Assembly: GCF_900111155.1 (NCBI RefSeq)
Contig: NZ_FOGG01000010.1
Span: forward strand, 62,001-126,000
Reading direction: 5' to 3'
Origin: Pedobacter rhizosphaerae
GTDB taxonomy: Bacteria > Bacteroidota > Bacteroidia > Sphingobacteriales > Sphingobacteriaceae
Length of the DNA stretch: 64,000 nt
The notes under the pieces were generated by a model that searched no databases, was not told where the DNA came from, and saw nothing but the letters and a program-made list of their open reading frames with translations. Shown in pieces: positions 53,280-60,595 of the stretch (positions within the stretch are counted from its first letter, which is position 1; every line of letters starts with the position of its first letter). The translations under genes were made by a program, and so were the position numbers.

Positions 53280-55181
53280 TTACCAGTTATATACGCTATA
53301 ATTATACAACAGCGAGTGGTTGCTATTTTTAAGGTATTTTTCCTTGTATTTCTGATGAATGGTTCCTTCCAATTTTTGGCCGTTAACAATTAAGTTGTTC
53401 TTATTTAGTTTATAAGATAGATTTTGAAGAGAAGTAATGATATGGTCTCTTAGAAGATCCTGATTAATCTCATCAGAATAATCTTTTCCATCACCATTGG
53501 TAACACTTTTGGTCGTTACTTTTCGTGCAGAATTTGTTTTGACACTTACATTTACGCCACTTTTAAGATCTACATTACGACCTGCTTCAACCTCTACATT
53601 TCCGATATTCTTCGGTGGTAGTGGTGGCGCAGGAGGAGCCTTGTAAATAGCGGGAGACGGTGGTGTTGCCGGAACCTTGGGTGTGGGGATGGCCTGTGGA
53701 ACATATTGGTTAAGAGGTGCTGCTGCAGGCAGTGGTGGTGCAGGAGGTACCTTAGGGGTGTTCATATTGCCGCTCTCTTTAGATACCCGGCTAGCTTCCA
53801 GATGATAACGCTTTTGCTCTGCAGCATATTTGCGCTGTTCGTCTGCATACCTTTTTTGCTCATCAATGTACTTTTTCTGTTCACGGAGGTATCTCTGCTG
53901 ATCGCTCAGATGCTGCCTTTGATCCGATGCCTGCTCTCTTTTCTGTTTTTCTGTTTTTCTGCTCTTTTCCAGATGCTCCTTTTCGGCTTTCAATACTTTT
54001 TCGTTAATCTCTTTTTCAAGATTCTCGGAGCTAACCTGTTTTTCCCTGGCTTTCTGAGTCTTCTTTTTCGCAGTATCTTGTACCGCAACGTGATAACTCG
54101 TCATTTGAGTATTTGAAGGCATTTTTGCCCTGCTTTCATTTCTAATAGCTGCTGTGCATATCACAACGGATACTAATGCACAGCTTAATATTGTCTTTTC
54201 CATTTTGTTTAATGTTGAATTGGTATTGAATAACATTCTGCTCGCCCTATTGAGCAGTTTACCTTTTTTACCATTTATCGCCATGGCATAAGCAGGTGCA
54301 CTCCGCTTAAACTCCTGACAAAAAATTAGGGCCTTAACGTAATTTTTACGATCTTGAACACAGGCAATGGCCAAATCATCACAACAATGCTCTCGCTCAG
54401 TTTTGATTAAATAGGATACCCACATCACTGCAGGATTGAAGAAGAAGATAATCTCTATAAAGCTTTGTAGAAAGTTCACTAAATAATCTCTGCGTTTAAC
54501 ATGAGCAAGCTCATGCGCCAGCACCGCCTCTACCGCTGTGGCAGAAAGTCCATTCAACAATCCCAATGGTACTAACACCAGGGGCTTGAAGTGTCCAATA
54601 ACCATAGGTACCTGCGCCAGGCGAGATTGTAAAATCTTTACCGTTTGAGATACTTCCAGGCGTTTGCAAAGCACCTGCAGTTTGTCTTCCCAAAGCTTAC
54701 CAGCTCCGTAGGTTTCTTTATGCCGCAGTTGATAAATCCCCCTTAGCCCGGTCAACATTTGTAAACTTTTAAAACAGATAACCAGGAACCAGATCAATAC
54801 AATCTGCGCTGCATATTGCTGCCAAAAATAAAGAAGTTGATCAATTACGTTATTCAAAGTGGCTCTTCGCTCAGCAAAGAAATAGGCACCAGAATGCGTA
54901 GTATTTTTTAGATTTTGTTTAGTGGTTAATGATTGATAAACTTCGAGGGTTTTGGATTGCTGGATTTCCCTGGCAAAAACAAAGGTGGTAGCCCCCACAA
55001 AAAGTACTAAACAAACCACCAGCAAATTATACCGCAGTGTAGCCCGTTGTTTGCTGGTTAAAAAAACCACCATGCCACCCAGCAATGCCATTAACACACC
55101 TAACCATAAAGAATGAAAAAGGGTATTCCCTAACGCATTCAGCCAGTTTTCAGGCAAAAAACTCATTAACTTCAATTCCAT
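53280..55181 (-). CDS. blaR1: BlaR1/MecR1-type M56 metalloprotease with coiled-coil tail
   Basis: This 633-residue inner-membrane protease is the partner of the BlaI-type repressor encoded just upstream. The N-terminal half has several membrane segments ('LFHSLWLGVLMALLGGMVVFL', 'LLVVCLVLFVGATTFVFA', 'IVLIWFLVICFKSL') and the M56 site 'VLAHELAHVKRRDYLVNF' (HExxH). In place of a penicillin-binding sensor, the C-terminal part has a long charged coiled coil (about 370-480), including six 7-residue units of the type (S/D)(E/D)Q(K/R)(R/K)Y(A/L), then a proline-rich stretch with 'PPAPPLP' (about 485-545) and a final 90 residues ('NKNNLIVNGQKLEGTIHQKYKEKY'). This tail is typical of Bacteroidota M56 proteins, which are not necessarily linked to beta-lactams. 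Confidence 0.88.
   Translation of the reverse strand: MELKLMSFLPENWLNALGNTLFHSLWLGVLMALLGGMVVFLTSKQRATLRYNLLVVCLVLFVGATTFVFAREIQQSKTLEVYQSLTTKQNLKNTTHSGAYFFAERRATLNNVIDQLLYFWQQYAAQIVLIWFLVICFKSLQMLTGLRGIYQLRHKETYGAGKLWEDKLQVLCKRLEVSQTVKILQSRLAQVPMVIGHFKPLVLVPLGLLNGLSATAVEAVLAHELAHVKRRDYLVNFLQSFIEIIFFFNPAVMWVSYLIKTEREHCCDDLAIACVQDRKNYVKALIFCQEFKRSAPAYAMAINGKKGKLLNRASRMLFNTNSTLNKMEKTILSCALVSVVICTAAIRNESRAKMPSNTQMTSYHVAVQDTAKKKTQKAREKQVSSENLEKEINEKVLKAEKEHLEKSRKTEKQKREQASDQRQHLSDQQRYLREQKKYIDEQKRYADEQRKYAAEQKRYHLEASRVSKESGNMNTPKVPPAPPLPAAAPLNQYVPQAIPTPKVPATPPSPAIYKAPPAPPLPPKNIGNVEVEAGRNVDLKSGVNVSVKTNSARKVTTKSVTNGDGKDYSDEINQDLLRDHIITSLQNLSYKLNKNNLIVNGQKLEGTIHQKYKEKYLKNSNHSLLYNYSVYNW
53802..53927 (-). 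repeat. Six tandem 21-base units in the blaR1 coiled coil
   Basis: Within blaR1, six consecutive 7-codon units encode SDQRQHL, SDQQRYL, REQKKYI, DEQKRYA, DEQRKYA and AEQKRYH. The units have diverged at synonymous and non-synonymous positions, so they are old, but the 7-residue phase is strict. Such a repeat would extend a rigid coiled coil in the periplasm. Confidence 0.8.
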
Positions 55182-55198
55182 TTTTGAGCCATTTTAAC

Positions 55199-55272
55199 AT
55201 TCAAAAATCATTCAATCATTCACTAATTCAATCACTCACTCATTCACTCATTCAATCCTTCAATCATTCAAT
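55199..55272. repeat. Degenerate CATTCA/CATTCAAT repeat between blaI and blaR1
   Basis: About twelve short units of the form (A/T)CATTCA or TTCAATCA follow each other with small changes. They span the blaI-blaR1 gap and overlap the blaI stop codon. It is a low-complexity array, likely produced by slippage. Confidence 0.7.
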
Positions 55273-55653
55273 ATTATCCAACAACCGCTTAATCTCTTCT
55301 ATTTCTGCTTTCGAGGTTTTCTCATTACCCAACAATTGCATCATCAACTTAGCGGCAGAACCTTTATAAAGTGTTTTCACAAAACGGTCTAACAATTGAT
55401 CTTTTGTTTTTTCTTCTGCTTCTACTGGAATGTAAATGTGCTTCATTTGGCTTTCGTCACGCTTTAAGATTCCTTTTTCTGTTAATATCTGCATCTGCTT
55501 AAGTGTAGAAGTATAATTAACTTCCCTATTCTCGTTAAGCTTATCATTTACAAAACGAACCGTAGAGGGGCCAAACTCCCAAAGCACCTGTAGTATTTCA
55601 AGCTCTGCTTTAGTAGGTTCTGGTAAACTGTTTACAGTATCATTCTTCTTCAT
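55264..55653 (-). CDS. blaI: BlaI/MecI/CopY family repressor
   Basis: This 129-residue winged-helix repressor has the family pattern 'LPEPTKAELEILQVLWEFGPSTVRFVNDKLNENREVNYTSTLKQMQILTEKGILKRDE' in the DNA-binding half (1-75), followed by the dimer part ('KDQLLDRFVKTLYKGSAAKLMMQLLG'). It is encoded directly upstream of the BlaR1-type protease, which would cleave it to relieve repression. A perfect inverted repeat lies just before its start, so it is probably autoregulated. Confidence 0.92.
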   Translation of the reverse strand: MKKNDTVNSLPEPTKAELEILQVLWEFGPSTVRFVNDKLNENREVNYTSTLKQMQILTEKGILKRDESQMKHIYIPVEAEEKTKDQLLDRFVKTLYKGSAAKLMMQLLGNEKTSKAEIEEIKRLLDNIE

Positions 55654-55662
55654 AAATTAAAG

Positions 55663-55692
55663 GTACGATGTTTTTCGTACGAAACAAATATT
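55663..55692. promoter_or_regulatory. BlaI-type operator and promoter of blaI-blaR1
   Basis: GTACGA (55663-55668) and TCGTAC (55675-55680) form a perfect inverted repeat with a 6-base spacer, starting 10 bases before the blaI ATG. This resembles known BlaI/MecI operators (TACGA/TCGTA half sites). AATATTTG on the minus strand (55692-55685), close to the -7 consensus, abuts it, so bound repressor would block the promoter. Confidence 0.7.
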
Positions 55693-55818
55693 ATTTAATA
55701 AATTTTATTACACCCTGATATTGAAAAACTTATAATTATATAAATCATTAGTAAAATGATGTAACAGTTAAGAAACGCTGCCAGATTATTTTTGTACCAC
55801 ACAAATGATATTCACACC

Positions 55819-57192
55819 ATGAAACTAAAACCTGTAATGCTTCCGCTCTTATTAATTGGTTTGGGCTACTCAGCAAATGCACAACACGAAACACATCCGA
55901 CTGTAAAAACCGACAGTCTTAAAAAAACTAGTGATACTGCCAAGACAGCCATGGATCACAGCATGCACGGCAGGAGTAAAATGCAAAGCGATGTACCTAT
56001 GAGCCATGCCTATTCCTTAAACCTCCCTATGCAACGTAATGGCTCAGGCACGTCCTGGCTACCGGATGCTTCCCCCATGTACGGACTAATGTTTCATGCT
56101 AAAAAATGGATGTATATGCTCCATGGAAACATTGCTCTACGCTATACCAAACAGGATATTGGAGATAAAGGAAGCAGAGGTGGTGACCAATTTGACGCAC
56201 CTAACTGGTTTATGTTTATGGGCCAACGAAAAGTTGGCCAAAAAGGGCTTTTTCATTTCAGCTCGATGCTTTCTTTAGATCGGCTTACAGAGGGTGGAGC
56301 GGGTTATCCCCTATTGTTTCAAACAGGCGAGAGCTGGAAGGGTCAACCGCTGGTAGACAGGCAACATCCTCACGACTTGTTCTCGGAACTCTCTGTGGGC
56401 TATACCTACTCCTTCTCCAAAAAATCTGATTTGTCTCTATATCTGGGATACCCCGGAGAGCCTGCATTGGGATCCGCAGCTTTTATGCATCGCCCTTCCT
56501 CGTTGTCTAATCCGGATGCGCCAATTTCACACCACTGGAACGATGGCACACACATTACCTTTGGCGTAGCCACAGTTGGTTACCGTTACGATAAATTTAA
56601 AATAGAAGCTTCCTCTTTTACCGGAAGAGAACCCGATGAAAACCGCTTTGACTTCGACAAGCCTCGCTTTGATTCTTACAGCGCCAGACTTTCCTTTAAT
56701 CCAAATAAAAACTGGGCACTCCAGGTTTCGCAGGGCTGGATTAAAAGTCCCGAATCCATGCACGCCGGAGAAAATGTAAACAGAACTATAGCTTCGGTGA
56801 TTTACGCCCTCCCACTGGGTGAAGAAAAAAGTATTAATGCCACCGCACTTTGGGGCCTCAACAAAACAAAAGGGCATGAAGGCGAAAATGCAATATTGAT
56901 AGAAGGAGCTTATAGAAACCAAAAATGGTCATTATACTCCCGATACGAGTGGGTGCAAAAGTCTGTTGAAGAACTTAATTTAGCTGAACCTGCTTACAAT
57001 GAGCATTTGTTTGGCGTAAATGCATTTACCCTGGGCGTAAACTATGATCTTTTTCAACTCAAGAAATTCAGAACTGCTGTTGGCGGACAGGTTTCATTCT
57101 ATAATACCAACGCAGCGTTAAATAATTTGTATGGAAAGAATCCCATGGCCGGCCAGGTTTTCTTTAGAATATATCCCGGATTGATGTTTTAG
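55819..57192 (+). CDS. His/Met-rich probable outer-membrane beta-barrel protein
   Basis: From the ATG at 55819 this is a 457-residue exported protein. The signal peptide (MKLKPVMLPLLLIGLGYSANAQ) sets the start. Residues 20-75 are rich in His and Met ('QHETHPTVK', 'MDHSMHGRSKM', 'MSHAYSLNLPM'), a composition typical of copper or silver binding. The rest has alternating beta-strand patterns and ends 'IYPGLMF', consistent with a barrel. Conserved-looking spots are 'LVDRQHPHDLFSELSVGYTY' and 'PISHHWNDGTHITFGV'. I do not know a firm family name. A metal-handling role is inference. No metal pump is next to it. Confidence 0.65.
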   Translation: MKLKPVMLPLLLIGLGYSANAQHETHPTVKTDSLKKTSDTAKTAMDHSMHGRSKMQSDVPMSHAYSLNLPMQRNGSGTSWLPDASPMYGLMFHAKKWMYMLHGNIALRYTKQDIGDKGSRGGDQFDAPNWFMFMGQRKVGQKGLFHFSSMLSLDRLTEGGAGYPLLFQTGESWKGQPLVDRQHPHDLFSELSVGYTYSFSKKSDLSLYLGYPGEPALGSAAFMHRPSSLSNPDAPISHHWNDGTHITFGVATVGYRYDKFKIEASSFTGREPDENRFDFDKPRFDSYSARLSFNPNKNWALQVSQGWIKSPESMHAGENVNRTIASVIYALPLGEEKSINATALWGLNKTKGHEGENAILIEGAYRNQKWSLYSRYEWVQKSVEELNLAEPAYNEHLFGVNAFTLGVNYDLFQLKKFRTAVGGQVSFYNTNAALNNLYGKNPMAGQVFFRIYPGLMF

Positions 57193-57278
57193 GGAGGAGA
57201 AGAACTTGCTATTAGAAGCTGAAGGCACAAAGCTGAAAGCCTTAAAGGAGCAGAATGCTTTTGCCTTTGAGCTTCAAT

Positions 57279-57731
57279 CTATAGCTTATCTTTTATTTCC
57301 AGTAAAAAAGGAATTTGTCTCTCGTTAATTTTCTTTTCAGCATCTTCATAACTGAACCAGGCTGCCCGATCAATCTCTGGAAATGCCTTCATTTTGCCTG
57401 AACGTGGAGGCCATTCCATTTCAAAAAGATTGCTCTTCATGTTTTCAAGATCAACATCAGCTTGCAAAGCCCAACAAAACACCTTTTTCCCCCCTTTTTG
57501 AGTAATAGCGCCAAGTTCAATAAATGAACCAGAGGGCTTAAAACCTGTTTCTTCTTCAAATTCTCGTATTGCCGCATTTAAAGGCGCTTCATTCTCCTCC
57601 AGTTCTCCTTTAGGGATGGTCCAGAAACCTGCATCTTTTTTGGCAAAGTAAGGCCCTCCAGGGTGAACGAGAAAAAACTCCAGTTGCTGATTAATTTTCC
57701 TGTAAAGTAGTAAACCAGCACTTTGTTTCAT
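57279..57731 (-). CDS. Nudix hydrolase
   Basis: This 150-residue protein carries a full Nudix box, 'GELEENEAPLNAAIREFEEETGF', matching Gx5Ex7REUxEExGU. The N-terminus 'SAGLLLYRKINQQLEFFLVHPGGPYF' is typical of the ADP-ribose/NTP group close to MutT/Ap4A-type hydrolases. The substrate is not clear. It lies 32 bases downstream of the TroA-like gene in the same direction, so it is probably cotranscribed. Confidence 0.92.
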   Translation of the reverse strand: MKQSAGLLLYRKINQQLEFFLVHPGGPYFAKKDAGFWTIPKGELEENEAPLNAAIREFEEETGFKPSGSFIELGAITQKGGKKVFCWALQADVDLENMKSNLFEMEWPPRSGKMKAFPEIDRAAWFSYEDAEKKINERQIPFLLEIKDKL

Positions 57732-57763
57732 AAACCTTGTTTTATTTGTTGTGTTTGAAAGTT

Positions 57764-58222
57764 TTAAACCCCAAATCTAATCCACTTATCTCCCTCATGC
57801 CCAAAAATAAATGAGCCGGGATGAAGCATTTCAGCAATATCTTCAATTAAGGCTACGGCATTTTCTGCATTGCGCTCACGCTCAACATCATCATTTAATA
57901 AAATAATCCTATTATTCTGTACAGCCTGCCAATCTGCACTCAGAGCCGCTGGTACTTCACGCATCAGGTCGGTAAGTGTTTTTCCCGGTTGATAGTATAT
58001 AATAAATACAGCACTTAAAGGATCTGCCTCGATCATCCCACCTGCAAGTGTTATTTCTTCAGATAATAGATAGCCCACGCTATTGTCTACACCGAGGCAA
58101 GCCACCGGAACTTTATCCATAAACTTAATCTTATGTTCTACCAGATCTAAACGTTCCTGTAATTCTTCTTGTTTAGTGGCATCAAGGCCGATAAATAAAT
58201 CGTTTAAAAAAGACATCTGCAT
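57764..58222 (-). CDS. Small cytoplasmic TroA/BtuF-like fragment protein
   Basis: From the ATG at 58222 (or 58216) this is a 150-152-residue protein without a signal peptide. The stretch 'KVPVACLGVDNSVGYLLSEEITLAGG' through 'WQAVQNNRIILLNDDVERERN' and 'LIEDIAEMLHPG' follows the second lobe of BtuF/TroA-type substrate-binding proteins, where 'W..V.A...GR.Y.L' and 'E.LA..LHP' are typical. The first lobe and the signal are missing. A longer frame to 58411 overlaps the divergent gene and looks spurious. It is probably a diverged family that uses this lobe inside the cell. It runs 40 bases from the peptide-binding lipoprotein start. Confidence 0.7.
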   Translation of the reverse strand: MQMSFLNDLFIGLDATKQEELQERLDLVEHKIKFMDKVPVACLGVDNSVGYLLSEEITLAGGMIEADPLSAVFIIYYQPGKTLTDLMREVPAALSADWQAVQNNRIILLNDDVERERNAENAVALIEDIAEMLHPGSFIFGHEGDKWIRFGV

Positions 58223-58262
58223 TAAATTTATTATTTTGTGCAAAAATAACATTCCTTCATTC

Positions 58263-59897
58263 ATGCGAGGCTCATTTAAGTATATATTTTGGTTTTTATG
58301 CTGTATAACTTGTTTTTCCTGCAAGGAAAATGCAACTGATAAGACCAAAAAGGTATTTAACATCAACCTCGACCAGGGATTAACTTCTATGGATCCGGCC
58401 TTCGCACGCAATCAGAATGCCATCTGGATGACCAATCAGATTTTTAACGGACTCGTTCAGGTAGACCAAAACCTTCAGGCGGTACCTTGTATTGCCAAAA
58501 GCTGGGAAATATCTAAAGATGCCCTTCAATATACCTTTCATCTCCGTAAGGATGTCTATTTTCATGACGACCCTATTTTTAAAAATGGTAAGGGCAGAAG
58601 AGTACTGGCGAGTGATTTTGCCTACAGTTTTTATCGCCTGATTGATCCAAAAGTAGCCTCTTCCGGTGGATGGATTTTTAGCGACAAAGTTCAGGGGCAA
58701 TCTAGTTTTATTGCATTAAACGACTCTACTTTCAGGATTCAGTTGCTGCGTCCGTTTCCGCCATTTATGAGCCTGCTCACCACTCAATATTGTTCGGTAG
58801 TTCCGAAAGAAGTAGTGGAGCATTATGGAAAAGATTTCAGAAGTCATCCAATTGGGACGGGCCCCTTTAAGTTTAAGTACTGGAAGGAAGGTGAAATTTT
58901 GGTGCTGTTAAAGAACGAGCATTATTTCGAAAAAGATGGGAAAGGAGCACCATTACCTTACCTAGATGCAGTAAAGGCTACTTTCATTACCGACAAGCAA
59001 AGCGGTTTTATGAGTTTCCTTAAAAAGGATCTTGATTTCTATTACAATGTAGATGGCAGTTACCGCGATGATATCCTGACCAAAAGTGGTAAAATGACTG
59101 CTAAGTACAAAGGTAAATTTCAGTTAATTAAAAGTCCTTATCTCTGTACAGAATACGTTGGTATTCTTATCGATACGAATCTGGCTATAGTTAAAAATTC
59201 ACCTTTAAAGTTAAAAAAGATCAGACAGGCCATTAACTACGCCATTGATAAGGAAAAGCTCATCAAATATCTTCGCAATGGAATTGGGATACCGGCAAAC
59301 TCTGGTTATGTTCCAAAGGGGATGCCCGGTTTCGACAGTACTTTGGTAAAAGGCTACCATTATAATCCGAAACTGGCCGCCAAATTGTTAGCAGAATCTG
59401 GTTATCCAGATGGACAGGGTCTTCCGGAAATTACCCTTAACACGACCACTACATATAAAGATTTGATTGAATTTATTCAAGGGGAATTATCAGGGGTTGG
59501 CATAAAGGTTAAAGTTGATGTTAGCCCAAGTTCCAGTCTGCGCGATCTGATTTCGAAAAATCATGTCAATTTTTTCCGTGCTTCCTGGTTGGCAGATTAT
59601 GCCGATGGAGAAAATTTCCTGTCCATGTTTTACGCTAAAAACAAGGTTCCATTCGGGCCAAACTATACTGCTTTCTACAATAAAGATTTTGATCGGCTTT
59701 TTGAACAAAGTTATTACGAAACCGATAACGAAAAACGTTTCGCGCTGTATCGCAAAATGGATCAGATGATAATGGATCAGGCATCGGTTGTACCTTTATT
59801 CTACGATCAGTCGGTGGTGATGCTGCAAAACAACATCTCTGGCTACAACACCAATCCACTGAGCCTGATGATTTTGAAAAAGGTAGATAAACACTAA
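58263..59897 (+). CDS. SBP_bac_5 family peptide-binding lipoprotein
   Basis: From the ATG at 58263 this is a 544-residue lipoprotein. The signal (MRGSFKYIFWFLCCITCFSC) sets the start; an open frame from 58083 is an overlap with the divergent gene. The mature part has the DppA/OppA order: 'LTSMDPAFARNQNAIWMTNQIFNGLVQVDQ', 'TFHLRKDVYFHDDPIF', 'ASDFAYSFYRLIDPK', 'PIGTGPFKFKYWKEGE' and 'KKIRQAINYAIDKEKLI'. It binds peptides or similar solutes in the periplasm for an ABC importer, but no permease gene is next to it. Confidence 0.93.
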   Translation: MRGSFKYIFWFLCCITCFSCKENATDKTKKVFNINLDQGLTSMDPAFARNQNAIWMTNQIFNGLVQVDQNLQAVPCIAKSWEISKDALQYTFHLRKDVYFHDDPIFKNGKGRRVLASDFAYSFYRLIDPKVASSGGWIFSDKVQGQSSFIALNDSTFRIQLLRPFPPFMSLLTTQYCSVVPKEVVEHYGKDFRSHPIGTGPFKFKYWKEGEILVLLKNEHYFEKDGKGAPLPYLDAVKATFITDKQSGFMSFLKKDLDFYYNVDGSYRDDILTKSGKMTAKYKGKFQLIKSPYLCTEYVGILIDTNLAIVKNSPLKLKKIRQAINYAIDKEKLIKYLRNGIGIPANSGYVPKGMPGFDSTLVKGYHYNPKLAAKLLAESGYPDGQGLPEITLNTTTTYKDLIEFIQGELSGVGIKVKVDVSPSSSLRDLISKNHVNFFRASWLADYADGENFLSMFYAKNKVPFGPNYTAFYNKDFDRLFEQSYYETDNEKRFALYRKMDQMIMDQASVVPLFYDQSVVMLQNNISGYNTNPLSLMILKKVDKH

Positions 59898-60595
59898 GTA
59901 CAGTATTTTTTTTGTACTAATCGGATTTGGCATTTCTACATCAGGTATGCTTCAGAATTTCTATCAAAAACCTACCGCAAACACCCAAAAACCTATAAAT
60001 CAATAGCTTCACAGAGCAATACCTCAAAAAGACATCGCTGTAGTATTTTTTCTACTAAAAGGATTTTCTAGTTTTTATATTTGAATATTATATTTATACT
60101 TGATTGTTGAAATCAAAAATGGCTTAGAAAAAAGCTTTCAATTTTTTTAGGTAAGATGCTACAGTAACTGGCTAATAAATACCATAAATTGATGCCTGCT
60201 ATTTTGAAATTTTAACAAATTATCAGACAAGACTTTAACCAAATGTGAACTACAAAATCTTCTTCTATAAAGATTTTGTTTATTAATGAATTATGAGAGA
60301 AAGATTATCGCCTATGCATAACCGTTTTTACCGCTAAGTACAGCTGTAATCACTACCACAAAATTACTTGTGGTATCCAACAACAATAATTACTAATTAC
60401 ACTAACCAAATTTCACGACATACAGACAATACGTTCATGAATGTATTGTATTAAGATTTTAGGAATACCTAATTAAATCAATTAAAGCTCCCCCGACCCA
60501 TCCCAACAAACCAGCCGATCCATTTAGCTTCAAATTGATTTTATTGCTACACAGATTTTTCAATCGCCATTAATCATTCAGATCCATAAGCAATA
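59898..60595 (+). promoter_or_regulatory. Long regulatory region before the fourth susC
   Basis: Nearly 700 bases without a gene. AGTA-(T-rich 8-9)-TACT occurs twice, at 59902-59918 and 60042-60056, each followed by (A/T)nGGATTT. A TATATTTG (60076-60083) matches the -7 consensus and lies about 20 bases beyond the second copy. Further down, TACCACAA (60355-60362) pairs with TTGTGGTA (60369-60376), a perfect 8-base stem in what would be the transcript leader. ACTAACCAAAT occurs near 60402. Confidence 0.5.

Noticed and set aside
58083..58262. N-terminal extension of the peptide-binding lipoprotein
   Set aside because: It overlaps the divergent TroA-like gene and precedes a clear lipoprotein signal at 58263.
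58223..58411. N-terminal extension of the TroA-like gene
   Set aside because: It overlaps the lipoprotein signal of the divergent gene, and the coding similarity begins after residue 64 of that frame.
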